NCBI GenBank assembly: GCA_039933315.1
Contig: JBDTOI010000091.1
Coordinates: forward strand, 1 to 15,879
Length of the DNA: 15,879 nucleotides
From: DASXRU01 sp039933315
GTDB taxonomy: Bacteria > Acidobacteriota > Blastocatellia > Pyrinomonadales > Pyrinomonadaceae
Direction: 5' to 3'
Shown here: positions 1 through 7,111 of the stretch, in pieces
How positions within the stretch are numbered: the first letter of the stretch is position 1
Layout of the letters: every line of letters begins with the position of its first letter
Position numbers and translations under genes: made by a program
Notes under the pieces: generated by a model
What the model was told of the DNA's origin: nothing
The model's database searches: none
The model's input: only the letters and a program-made list of their open reading frames with translations

Positions 1-677
1 AACCCTGCGACCGGAAATGCCTCAAAGGGCTGGTGCGCAATAATCCAAAGCTTTGAGGCAAGACCTGGCACTGCGCTGCCCGGACCCTGCCATCCCGGAA
101 CGTGAAACCGATCCAGAAGGTTGTGAAGCGCAATCATCACCACCCCGAATGCGGCAATCGCTTTCAACGGTAAATGAATCAGCCCCGCCAAAACGATCAT
201 CGACACTCCGATTACCCAGATTACCTGCATCCCTCCAAGGAACCGGTAGTCCAGGCTGAACAAAGTTCCAAAGCGAATGACGGTAAACTCGAGCACGATT
301 AGCCAAAGGCCGCGGGTGACGAGAAAACGCGAAAGCTCTCGCTTACTCTTGCCCCGGGCAAACTGAAGATAAGCTCCCGTTCCAGCCAGAAACACAAATA
401 CTGGCGCGCAATAATGCGTTATCCAGCGGGTAAGAAAGAGCGCCGTGGTGGTCTTGGTCAGGTCGGTTGGATCAAACTGGAAGACTCCTGAGTGAACAAA
501 GTCGCGTGTGTGGTCCAACATCATGATGACCATGACGATGCCACGCAGCAGGTCTATCGAATCGATGCGCGCCCGTGGTGGTTTCACTGGCTCAGGCTTA
601 GCGGTCGGAAAAACTTTAGGTGGAAGCGAACGTCCGTTGGATACGTTAGCGTTGGTTTCGGCCGAAGGGGGAATCAT
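1..677 (-). CDS. DUF1624/HGSNAT-type membrane acyltransferase, N-terminal part (truncated by window edge)
   Basis: The open frame has no stop down to base 1, so the C-terminus lies outside the window. Read from 677, it has a polar, proline-rich stretch of about 38 residues, then the hallmark RIDSIDLLRGIVMVIMMLDH block. That block is typical of the heparan-alpha-glucosaminide N-acetyltransferase catalytic-domain family (DUF1624) and of related YeiB-like membrane proteins. Several hydrophobic helices follow, separated by short loops such as HYCAPVFVFLAGTGAYL. Family members are multi-pass inner-membrane proteins thought to pass acyl groups across the membrane; the substrate here is unknown. I chose ATG 677 because an AGAGG lies 11 nt upstream. 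An in-frame ATG at 734 would add 19 residues but has no visible ribosome-binding site, and a TAG closes the frame just above it. The family call is firm; the start is not. Confidence 0.8.
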   Translation of the reverse strand, partial: MIPPSAETNANVSNGRSLPPKVFPTAKPEPVKPPRARIDSIDLLRGIVMVIMMLDHTRDFVHSGVFQFDPTDLTKTTTALFLTRWITHYCAPVFVFLAGTGAYLQFARGKSKRELSRFLVTRGLWLIVLEFTVIRFGTLFSLDYRFLGGMQVIWVIGVSMIVLAGLIHLPLKAIAAFGVVMIALHNLLDRFHVPGWQGPGSAVPGLASKLWIIAHQPFEAFPVAG

Positions 678-787
678 GAACCAGTGCACCTCTGAAGTCT
701 GGGGAGGGTTAGATCCTTTGAAGAGCTGACGCATGATATAGGAACCGGAGCGTGACTTCTAGCTTGTCCAGATGGTTGCAAAGCCTA

Positions 788-796
788 TGTTATACT
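788..796 (+). promoter_or_regulatory. Candidate extended -10 promoter for the VWFA gene
   Basis: The sequence TGTTATACT fits an extended -10 element (TGnTATAAT-like) in the gap between two divergent genes. It lies about 45 nt before the ATG at 841, leaving a leader of roughly 38 nt. No convincing -35 hexamer lies 17 nt upstream, which extended -10 promoters can tolerate. On the other strand the same bases read TATAAC, so the box could serve both directions. This rests on motif matching alone. Confidence 0.35.
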
Positions 797-840
797 TCGC
801 CCAATCTCCCCGGTCATTAACTTCTCCGAGGTTAAAAATA

Positions 841-3081
841 ATGCCATTTTCAGGGGCTGCCGCGCGGCATATTCTTGCGGCCGCGGTCTTGTTACTGATT
901 GCACTTTCACCAACACTTGCGCAACAACCCACCATTGATCAGACCGAAGTTATACGCATCAGCACTGAGCTGGTACAAACCGGTGTCGTGGTCCTGGATA
1001 AGCAAGGCCGCTTTGTAGAGGGCCTGAAACCCGAGCAGTTTACATTTCGGGTGGATGGGAAGCCGGTCACGCCGGCTTTCTTCGAGCACGTGATAACCGG
1101 GACCGTTAGGGAGCAGACGCTGGAGGCGGCTTCAGCGCGCGGCGCCTCTGCTATCACGGGACGCGTCGCCGGCGAAACGTCTTATCGCGGCCGCACAATT
1201 ATTTTCTTTATCGACGACCTGCATCTCAGCGCAGAAAGCGTCCGACACACGCGCGACGCGATTCTGGAGTTCATTGAGAACCAGATGGGTCCGGGCGATC
1301 AAGTTGCGATTGCCTCCCCCAGCGGTCAGATTGGTTTTCTGCAACGCTTCACTGAGGTTAAGGCGGTCCTGCGTGCGGCACTGGCTCGTCTCAACTATCG
1401 GCCTTATTCCGTGCGCGACTCCGAGAACATTACGATGACCGAGTACGCAGCGGTCAGAATTGACCAGGGCGACAAGGATGCGGTCACCTACTACGCCGAG
1501 GAGTTATTAAAAGCCACGAACTTTTCGACGCCTGGCGGTCGCCTGGGCCCACCCAGGGGTGGACCTGCCGGCGCGAGCAAGCCCTCAACCAGTGGAGCAA
1601 ACGGCATGACGCGCGAGATGGCGGAGCGCAACGTAAAAGTGCGGGCCCAGAATCTTCTTAAACAGTCTGCCGCGATCACCGTGAACACGCTAACCACGCT
1701 GCAAAGCCTGATGCGTTCTTCCAGCCAGATGTTCGGGCGCAAACTCGTCTTCTTCATTTCGGACGGTTTCTATCTCAATGATCGCAACACCGCATTTGGC
1801 GACAAGTTGAAGCAGATTACGGATGCGGCAATTAGCGCCGGAGTAGTTATCTATACCCTTGACGCCAGGGGCATTGTGAGCATGACCGATGCCAGCAGCA
1901 ACCGCGCCGATCCGCAGGGCCGGCTATCGCGCTCAAATATCGGCGAACTCGCCGCCTCCCAAGATCCGCTGACGGCGTTGGCTGATGACACGGGTGGGCG
2001 TGCTTTTTTGAATTCCGGCAGGCTCAGTGGCGCTGTCGCTGATGCCCTCAAAGAAACTTCGAACTATTACCTGCTGGCTTGGCGGCCAGAAGTAGAAGAG
2101 CAAAAAGGTAAAAACTTCAAACGCATCGAAGTGAGCATCGCCAGCCGGCCGGATCTGACCGTGCGGTTGCCGCGCGGCTTCATGATGGACTCGAAATCGG
2201 CTCCCCGGGTGGTAGAAGCCAGGGCTGCCATCCAGGACACCACCATTCCCAATGCTGCGGCCGCAAAGGGTCCTGAGGGCACCCTGATAGCGGCCCTCGG
2301 CGCTCCCTCGGCGCGCAAGGGTTTGCCCACCCAGCTTTCTCTCAGCTTTGTGGATGTGCCCAACACCGGTCCGGTGCTCACCGCCGCCACGCAGATGGCT
2401 ACTGATGTGCTGGACTACGGCGCCGATGGCAAACAGATAGCCGCGGTTGACCTGGTCGGCGTAGTTCTCAACGATCAGGGCAAACAGGCGGGCAGCTTCA
2501 AAACCAGAGTTAACGTCAATCCCGCGGCCCAGTCAGCGGCACAAAACCCCGGGGTGATCTACAGCCACAAACTTCCCCTTAAGCCCGGCATCTATCAGGT
2601 CCGGGTGGCAGCTCGCGATGACAAGAGCGGCAAGGTCGGCAGTGCGGCCCAGTGGATTGAGATACCCGACCTGGCTGCCAAACGACTGACCCTCAGCAGT
2701 CTGCTGTTGGGAGGACAGTTTATTGGCTCCAACCAAAAGCAGGGGGCGGGGGGCGAGCAGGTGCAGTTTAGTGTGGACCGCCGCTTCCGCCGCGCTTCGC
2801 ATCTTACTTTTCTCACCCTCATCTACAATGCCGCGAGGGCCGCTAATGCCGCCCCGCAGCTTGAGGCCCAGATACAAATCTCCCGCAATGGACAAGCGGT
2901 GGTTACCAGTCCCCTGCGCCAGGTGCCGACTGAGGCCACCACCGACTTGGCCCGCATTGTCTATGGCGCGGACATTGCCCTGCTGACTCTGTCCCCGGGT
3001 CGCTACCTGCTGCAGGTCACCATCTCTGACCGCGTTGCTAAAACCTCCGCCACCCAGCAGCTCTCTTTCGAAATTGAGTAA
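841..3081 (+). CDS. Secreted VWFA-related (acidobacterial-type) domain protein
   Basis: This 746-residue protein matches the acidobacterial VWFA-related family in layout. It has a signal peptide (hydrophobic residues about 11-25, likely cleavage after TLA27), then a beta-rich stretch (VVLDKQGRFVEGLKPEQFTFRVDG), then a von Willebrand A fold from about residue 118 with core strands GRTIIFFIDDLHLS, RKLVFFISDGFYL and VIYTLDARGI. A NYYLLAWRP motif closes the A domain near residue 408. The C-terminal 330 residues form a beta-rich region of unknown role. The usual metal-site DxSxS is replaced by DDLHLS (residues 125-130), so metal binding may differ. The start is ATG 841, with GAGGT about 9 nt upstream; this places the signal peptide correctly. 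An in-frame ATG at 772 would put 23 residues in front of it. Its role is unknown, presumably extracytoplasmic protein binding. It converges on serA with 9 bp between the stop codons. Confidence 0.88.
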   Translation: MPFSGAAARHILAAAVLLLIALSPTLAQQPTIDQTEVIRISTELVQTGVVVLDKQGRFVEGLKPEQFTFRVDGKPVTPAFFEHVITGTVREQTLEAASARGASAITGRVAGETSYRGRTIIFFIDDLHLSAESVRHTRDAILEFIENQMGPGDQVAIASPSGQIGFLQRFTEVKAVLRAALARLNYRPYSVRDSENITMTEYAAVRIDQGDKDAVTYYAEELLKATNFSTPGGRLGPPRGGPAGASKPSTSGANGMTREMAERNVKVRAQNLLKQSAAITVNTLTTLQSLMRSSSQMFGRKLVFFISDGFYLNDRNTAFGDKLKQITDAAISAGVVIYTLDARGIVSMTDASSNRADPQGRLSRSNIGELAASQDPLTALADDTGGRAFLNSGRLSGAVADALKETSNYYLLAWRPEVEEQKGKNFKRIEVSIASRPDLTVRLPRGFMMDSKSAPRVVEARAAIQDTTIPNAAAAKGPEGTLIAALGAPSARKGLPTQLSLSFVDVPNTGPVLTAATQMATDVLDYGADGKQIAAVDLVGVVLNDQGKQAGSFKTRVNVNPAAQSAAQNPGVIYSHKLPLKPGIYQVRVAARDDKSGKVGSAAQWIEIPDLAAKRLTLSSLLLGGQFIGSNQKQGAGGEQVQFSVDRRFRRASHLTFLTLIYNAARAANAAPQLEAQIQISRNGQAVVTSPLRQVPTEATTDLARIVYGADIALLTLSPGRYLLQVTISDRVAKTSATQQLSFEIE

Positions 3082-3090
3082 GTTGGAGAT

Positions 3091-4689
3091 CTAGAGTTCG
3101 ATCTGGCGAGCCGAAATCACCTGGACGAATGAACGTAGTTCCTCGAGCGCCTCGCTCTTCAGTGGAGCGTCTATTTCCACCACCGCCATCGCTTCGCCGC
3201 CGCGCTCGCGTCGCCCCAGATGGAAGCGGCCAATGTTTACCCCACGCTGGCCGAGGATTGTTCCCACCCGGCCAATCACGCCCGGCACATCTCGGTTACG
3301 CATCACAATCATGTGACCCTGGGGCAACGCTTCAATGTGGAACCCGTTAATCTCGGTAATACGCCCCTCGCGAGTTTGCCCGCCATAGTCGAAGATTGTT
3401 CCCGCCAGGAGCTGCTCGCCGCTGTTCGTGATTACTCGAGTGAGGATTGCCGGCGCCGAGTCGCCGCCGGCGCGCACATACGAGGTAGTAACGGTAATGC
3501 CCCGCTCTTCCGCGATAACAAAGCCGTTAACTATGTTCACACGCGCGCTAACGTCCCGCAGTAATCCGGCCAGAAAGGATCGAGTAACCGGATTGGCATC
3601 GAAGTCAACCAACTCGCCCGCGTACGCCAACCGCACTTCACGCACCGGCTCGTCCACCAGTTGCGCCTGGAACCTGCCCAGGCTCTCGGCCAGGGCGATG
3701 TATGGCTGCAACGTGGCCAACTCCTTTGTGCCCAGCGAGGGAACGTTAACGGCGCCGCGCAAGGCCCCGGTGAGAAGATAGTCGCGCATCTGCTCCGCGA
3801 CCGTGAAGGCGACGCCCTCCTGGGCCTCAGCTGTGGAGGCTCCCAGGTGTGGCGTAACGATCACTTCGTCAAGAGCGAGTAACGGACTATCAGCGGCCGG
3901 GGGCTCGACTGTAAAAACATCCAGCGCAGCGCCTGCCACAGTTCCTGACTTAATGGCTTCGTAAAGGGCCTGCTCGTCCACTAACTCGCCTCGCGCGCAA
4001 TTAATTATGCGCACGCCCTTCTTCATCTTCGCAAACGCTTTCTGGTCGAGGATGCGCCGGGTCTCCGCTGTCGCTGGCGTATGGATCGTCAAAAAGTCTG
4101 CACGAGCGAGGACCTCATCCAGCGTGGCCAACTCGATCTCGAGGTCACGCGCCTGCTCCGGTGCGATGAAGGGGTCGTACGCGATGATACTCATATCGAA
4201 TGCGCGGGCGCGGCTCGCAACCACTCGACCAATGCGGCCCAGGCCGATAATCCCCAGCGTTTTCCCCAGGAGTTCGACTCCGATAAACCGCTTGCGCTCC
4301 CACTTCCCTGCTTTCAAGCTGATGTTTGCCTGGGGCACACGCCGGGCCAAAGCAATCAAGAGTGCCAGGGTGTGTTCGGCAGTGGTGATGGTATTACCGT
4401 CCGGAGCATTCATCACTACAATCCCGCGCGCGGTGGCCGCTGCAACCGCGATGTTATCTACGCCGACGCCGGCGCGGCCAATGACCCGTAAAGTGGCGGC
4501 CGCATCCATTAACTGCGGCGATACTTTTGTTTCACTGCGGACTACCAGCCCGGCACATCCCGCAAGCGCCTGGCCAAGCTCGAGGAAACCAAGGCCGGTG
4601 CGTTTGTCGATCGAAAAGCCTGCGTCACGTAAGGGCTGAAGGCCGCTTTCACTGACTTCATCAGCCACAAATATTCTTGTTTCAGTCAT
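3091..4689 (-). CDS. serA: D-3-phosphoglycerate dehydrogenase (long form with ACT domain)
   Basis: SerA oxidises 3-phosphoglycerate to 3-phosphohydroxypyruvate with NAD+, the first committed step of serine synthesis, in the cytoplasm. The 532-residue length fits the long form. The substrate-binding half includes GRAGVGVDNI (71-80) and the NAD-fold entry NAPDGNTITTAEHTLAL. The nucleotide-binding glycine motif GLGRIG is at 149-154, followed by acidic D172. Catalytic-type residues are Arg233 (NCARGELVDE), Glu262 (FTVEPP) and His281 (TPHLGAS). After these come an intervening domain of about 140 residues and a C-terminal ACT domain (MIVMRNRDVPGVIGRVGTIL), which in this family usually binds serine for feedback control. 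No other serine genes are in view. The start has no Shine-Dalgarno sequence, and a TATAAT lies only 10 nt upstream (see the promoter entry). All key residues are present. Confidence 0.97.
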   Translation of the reverse strand: MTETRIFVADEVSESGLQPLRDAGFSIDKRTGLGFLELGQALAGCAGLVVRSETKVSPQLMDAAATLRVIGRAGVGVDNIAVAAATARGIVVMNAPDGNTITTAEHTLALLIALARRVPQANISLKAGKWERKRFIGVELLGKTLGIIGLGRIGRVVASRARAFDMSIIAYDPFIAPEQARDLEIELATLDEVLARADFLTIHTPATAETRRILDQKAFAKMKKGVRIINCARGELVDEQALYEAIKSGTVAGAALDVFTVEPPAADSPLLALDEVIVTPHLGASTAEAQEGVAFTVAEQMRDYLLTGALRGAVNVPSLGTKELATLQPYIALAESLGRFQAQLVDEPVREVRLAYAGELVDFDANPVTRSFLAGLLRDVSARVNIVNGFVIAEERGITVTTSYVRAGGDSAPAILTRVITNSGEQLLAGTIFDYGGQTREGRITEINGFHIEALPQGHMIVMRNRDVPGVIGRVGTILGQRGVNIGRFHLGRRERGGEAMAVVEIDAPLKSEALEELRSFVQVISARQIEL

Positions 4690-4699
4690 GAGTTCGCGG

Positions 4700-4705
4700 A
4701 TTATA
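4700..4705 (-). promoter_or_regulatory. Perfect TATAAT box 10 nt before the serA ATG (candidate leaderless promoter)
   Basis: On the minus strand TATAAT occupies 4705 down to 4700, and the serA ATG begins at 4689. A start of transcription about 7 nt after the box would leave only about 3 nt of leader. That agrees with the absence of any Shine-Dalgarno sequence. No clear TTGACA lies 16-18 nt upstream. The consensus match is seen directly; use as a promoter is inferred. Confidence 0.45.
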
Positions 4706-4780
4706 GCGGTTTTTATTTCTCTGTGCCTCTCCGGTCAGTAGTGATAAACTTTGTTATCGGCTAGCAGTCATCGCCAATAA

Positions 4781-4813
4781 GACCATTTCAGTTCGTCCCG
4801 ATGCGAACTGGTC
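4781..4813 (+). promoter_or_regulatory. Bulged hairpin in the corA leader
   Basis: CAGTTCG (4789-4795) and CGAACTG (4804-4810) form a perfect 7-bp stem with an 8-nt loop. GAC at 4781-4783 can pair with GTC at 4811-4813, extending the stem past an asymmetric bulge. The structure ends about 7 nt before the GGGAG ribosome-binding site of corA, so it would lie in the leader if transcription starts upstream. It has no T-tract, so it is not an intrinsic terminator. It does not resemble the known Mg2+ riboswitches, which are longer. A regulatory role is only inferred. Confidence 0.35.
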
Positions 4814-4834
4814 ACTTCCGGGAGAACCCCCAAG

Positions 4835-5806
4835 ATGATTACCACCGTCTGTTTGAACAGCCAATCAAAGACGTTTACGGAAAACTGCGTCACCGCTGAC
4901 ATCAGCGAATTGCGAGGAGAAGAAGGAAATGTTGTCTGGGCTGACGTAAGTGATCCTACGAGCAAAGACTTTGAGGAACTGGCTGAAGAGTTTGGTTTTC
5001 ATCATCTCTCGATTGAAGACTGCCGCAATATGCATCAACGCCCGAAAGTTGAAGAATACACTGGTTATTACTTCATCGTTCTTTATGAATCCGAACTCGT
5101 GGGGCCAAACGACCGTCTGGAGTTGCGGGAACTGAACATTTTTCTTGGCAAGAACTACCTGGTCACAGTGCACAGTCGCCCCATCCGGGCAATCGAAACC
5201 GCCAAGCGACTCTGGCACGAGTGGACGGATCGGGCAGAGCAGGGTTCGGGACTGCTTGCCTATCTCTTGATTGACGCAATCGTGGATGACTATCTCCCAT
5301 TGCTGGACATCATCAGCGAGCGCATGGACGATCTGGAAGATTCAATCTTTGGCGAATGGCGGGCCGAGGCGATTGAAGATATTTTTATCATAAAGAAAAA
5401 GCTGCTTTACCTGCGCCGCTCGATCACGCCCTTGCGCGATGTTTTCAACACGATGCTCAGACGCGAACAGCCGATCTTTCCGCGCGAGACTCATGTCTAT
5501 TTCCAGGATGTCTTTGATCACCTCATTCGCGTGGCCGATACGATCGATGCGCTCCGCGACATGCTGAGCTCTACCATGGATGCTTATCTTTCGGTCTCTG
5601 GAAATCGAATGAACAAGATCATGAAGCGGCTTACCTCGATCTCAACGATCTTGATGTCTGTTACTCTGGTCGCCGGTATCTACGGGATGAACTTTGAATT
5701 CATGCCTGAATTGAAGTGGCGTTTCGGATACGTCTATGCGCTTCTTTCCATGGTAGCGATAGGATTGGTTCTGTACGTTTACCTAAAGAAGGTGAAATGG
5801 ATATAA
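4835..5806 (+). CDS. corA: CorA-family magnesium/divalent metal transporter
   Basis: CorA proteins are pentameric inner-membrane channels that import Mg2+ (and Co2+ or Ni2+) down the electrochemical gradient. This 323-residue protein has the expected plan. A soluble alpha/beta domain covers about residues 1-150. Long helices follow that line the funnel (the DDYLPLLDIISERMDDLEDSIFG region and the RRSITPLRDVF region). Two C-terminal membrane helices lie at about 264-283 and 297-316. The family signature GMN is at 284-286 (YGMNFEFMPEL), just after the first helix, where it forms the selectivity filter. The C-terminus ends in a basic KKVKW tail, as usual. ATG 4835 is preceded by GGGAG at about 10 nt. 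The gene overlaps the next small gene by 10 nt, suggesting translational coupling. A possible leader hairpin lies at 4781-4813. Confidence 0.94.
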   Translation: MITTVCLNSQSKTFTENCVTADISELRGEEGNVVWADVSDPTSKDFEELAEEFGFHHLSIEDCRNMHQRPKVEEYTGYYFIVLYESELVGPNDRLELRELNIFLGKNYLVTVHSRPIRAIETAKRLWHEWTDRAEQGSGLLAYLLIDAIVDDYLPLLDIISERMDDLEDSIFGEWRAEAIEDIFIIKKKLLYLRRSITPLRDVFNTMLRREQPIFPRETHVYFQDVFDHLIRVADTIDALRDMLSSTMDAYLSVSGNRMNKIMKRLTSISTILMSVTLVAGIYGMNFEFMPELKWRFGYVYALLSMVAIGLVLYVYLKKVKWI

Positions 5807-6141
5807 GGCAAAAACTTTCACGGCACCTGCACCGGGGAAAAGTGATGAAAGGCAATACTGCCCAACTCGCTGCTCAGCTGGCGCCACTGGAAGAGCAGGA
5901 CAAGCACACTGCCGCCAAGCAGATCGGTACCACTCGGGACCCGAGCAAAACCATGGCAGATGTCGCCTTTGGCGCAATTGTGGTTGACCAGGATGATATG
6001 AGTCTGCCGAAAGATATGCTGGAGGAGGGTGGTGAGAAGACGTTCCTGGGGATGGAACCGGTCGTCCTCGTGATCCTGGTTTTTATGCTCGCCTTTGTTT
6101 TGTTCATAGCCTGGCAGATTAGCGAGATGCCGGCTAAGTAA
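5797..6141 (+). CDS. Small single-helix membrane protein, coupled to corA (function unknown)
   Basis: I do not recognise a family. From ATG 5797 the product is 114 residues. It has a basic N-terminus (MDIRQKLSRHLHRGK), then a polar, acidic middle (about 21-85), then one strong C-terminal membrane helix at about 87-107 (EPVVLVILVFMLAFVLFIAW). Only about seven residues follow, so it looks tail-anchored with the bulk in the cytoplasm. The start lies inside the end of corA (10-nt overlap) and is preceded by AGAAGG at 4 nt, which argues for co-translation and perhaps a role linked to CorA. An in-frame ATG at 5845, preceded by GGGGA at about 8 nt, is a reasonable alternative giving 98 residues. The C-terminal helix and the operon position support a real gene; the function is open. 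Confidence 0.65.
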   Translation: MDIRQKLSRHLHRGKVMKGNTAQLAAQLAPLEEQDKHTAAKQIGTTRDPSKTMADVAFGAIVVDQDDMSLPKDMLEEGGEKTFLGMEPVVLVILVFMLAFVLFIAWQISEMPAK

Positions 6142-6173
6142 AAATTGGAAAAGTATTTACTCCCCCGTCGAAG

Positions 6174-6395
6174 CTACATCGGGCCGCCTGTATCGCTGCC
6201 ATCGGCGCGCCCACTACCGCGTTCGGGATCGGGAGTTCCATCGGGTGACGGAACGGACGTATCCTGCCCGGAACGCTTCATGTCGGAAACCTTTTCCTCC
6301 CGCTTCACATCGCTCAGTGTTTGCGAACTGGTAGCCTCTTTCTGACGTTCCCGTAACTCCTTTTCGCCCCCGGCTTCCTGTTGCTTGTCTTTCAT
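6174..6395 (-). CDS. Small, highly charged, disordered protein downstream of pgpA (function unknown)
   Basis: The 73-residue product is almost wholly hydrophilic. Residues 1-40 are rich in Lys, Glu and Arg and could form a helix. Residues 41-73 are rich in Gly, Asp, Ser and Pro and look disordered. There are no cysteines, membrane helices or recognisable domains. The start is supported by the best ribosome-binding site in the window, AAGGAGG (6404-6410), 8 nt before ATG 6395. That site overlaps the pgpA stop codon, and the two genes are 13 nt apart, so translation is probably coupled. Small proteins of this composition are often stress-related or nucleic-acid-associated, but nothing here shows that. 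Confidence 0.6.
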   Translation of the reverse strand: MKDKQQEAGGEKELRERQKEATSSQTLSDVKREEKVSDMKRSGQDTSVPSPDGTPDPERGSGRADGSDTGGPM

Positions 6396-6408
6396 CCCTT
6401 GCTCCTCC

Positions 6409-7032
6409 TTAAACAATCCGATGCAGCGCCATACCTGCAAACGCTACCACGCCTGCCGCGTACACTCCCGCGACAAGATCGTCTGCCATTATTCCCCATC
6501 CGGATTTGAGTGATTCGAATCGTCGAGCGGGGTAGGGTTTGATGATATCGAAAAAGCGGAAGCTCACAAACGCGATTACCACTAACCATAGATCCGGTCC
6601 CAAAACTATCAAGGGAATTGGCAGCAACGAGATCAACTGTCCGGCGACCTCGTCGATTACAACCTTGCCGGGATCTTTTCGCCCGAGGAGCCGCTCGGTC
6701 CGCGTGCCGGCCCAAATGCCCGCCAGAGTGACCACTGTGATAGCTATCAACTCGATTACAAGAAAACCAACATGAGGATTTGATAGCGGATAACTGTGGC
6801 CAGGGGCAAAGCTTTGGGCCATGCTGAAGTAAAAGGAGCGGATCAGAAAGTAAATGCCCACGCCCAACAGCGATCCCCATGTACCCGGAGCCAGCGGTAG
6901 ATAACCAACACCGCAGGTGGCGATACCCAGTGCCAGGTAATCCTTTGCCAAGCGCTTTTCTGGCGCTGCGGAGACCTCCCCCGTTGTGTTCACCGGAGGA
7001 CTCAATTCATCAGTGGATTCCTTAACGACCAT
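6409..7032 (-). CDS. pgpA: Phosphatidylglycerophosphatase A
   Basis: PgpA dephosphorylates phosphatidylglycerophosphate to phosphatidylglycerol at the inner membrane. Three family blocks are present, numbered from ATG 7032 (207 aa): GVGYLPLAPGTWGSL (41-55), KDPGKVVIDEVAGQ (119-132), and FRFFDIIKPYPARRFESLKSGWGIMADDLVAG (about 159-189), with the acidic DEV and DD residues that typify the Mg2+-dependent active site. Hydrophobic helices lie between them. The body matches the usual 160-170 residues plus a non-conserved N-terminal extension. The frame stays open to an ATG at 7074, but those extra 14 codons run through a palindromic repeat (7038-7055), so I prefer 7032. Neither start has a clear ribosome-binding site. 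It lies 79 nt downstream of rimO on the same strand and directly upstream of a small gene. Confidence 0.92.
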   Translation of the reverse strand: MVVKESTDELSPPVNTTGEVSAAPEKRLAKDYLALGIATCGVGYLPLAPGTWGSLLGVGIYFLIRSFYFSMAQSFAPGHSYPLSNPHVGFLVIELIAITVVTLAGIWAGTRTERLLGRKDPGKVVIDEVAGQLISLLPIPLIVLGPDLWLVVIAFVSFRFFDIIKPYPARRFESLKSGWGIMADDLVAGVYAAGVVAFAGMALHRIV

Positions 7033-7037
7033 AGTGG

Positions 7038-7055
7038 CACAGACTTCAGTCTGTG
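7038..7055. repeat. REP-like palindrome, copy 1 (CACAGACT/AGTCTGTG)
   Basis: CACAGACT and AGTCTGTG are perfect 8-bp inverted arms around a 2-nt TC centre. The wider context, TAGTGGCACAGACT, resembles the reverse complement of copy 2, TAGTAGCTCAGACT. The two copies are therefore related units in opposite orientation about 40 bp apart, like a small REP doublet. This copy sits six bases upstream of the chosen pgpA ATG. Confidence 0.7.
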
Positions 7056-7092
7056 ATTCAGGCGGAGAGTCCATTCAGCAATAGCGGCGATA

Positions 7093-7106
7093 CAGACTAA
7101 AGTCTG
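7093..7106. repeat. REP-like palindrome, copy 2 (CAGACT/AGTCTG)
   Basis: CAGACT and AGTCTG are perfect 6-bp arms around AA. It begins within 6 nt of the double TAG stop of rimO, in the rimO-pgpA gap. Together with copy 1 (inverted, related flanks) it forms a two-unit element that a rimO-pgpA transcript would fold into paired hairpins. It has no T-tract, so it is not an intrinsic terminator. Confidence 0.65.
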
Positions 7107-7111
7107 AGCTA

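Noticed and set aside
4007..4639. Long open frame (210 codons) antisense to serA
   Set aside because: It lies fully opposite a gene with every serA motif, has no ribosome-binding site that I can see, and its composition is that of an antisense shadow.
4743..4758. GATAA/TTATC palindrome upstream of corA as an operator
   Set aside because: Only 5-bp arms in AT-rich sequence, and it matches no operator I know.
6392..6880. 162-codon minus-strand frame overlapping pgpA
   Set aside because: It is another reading frame of the same strand; pgpA has all family motifs and this frame has none.
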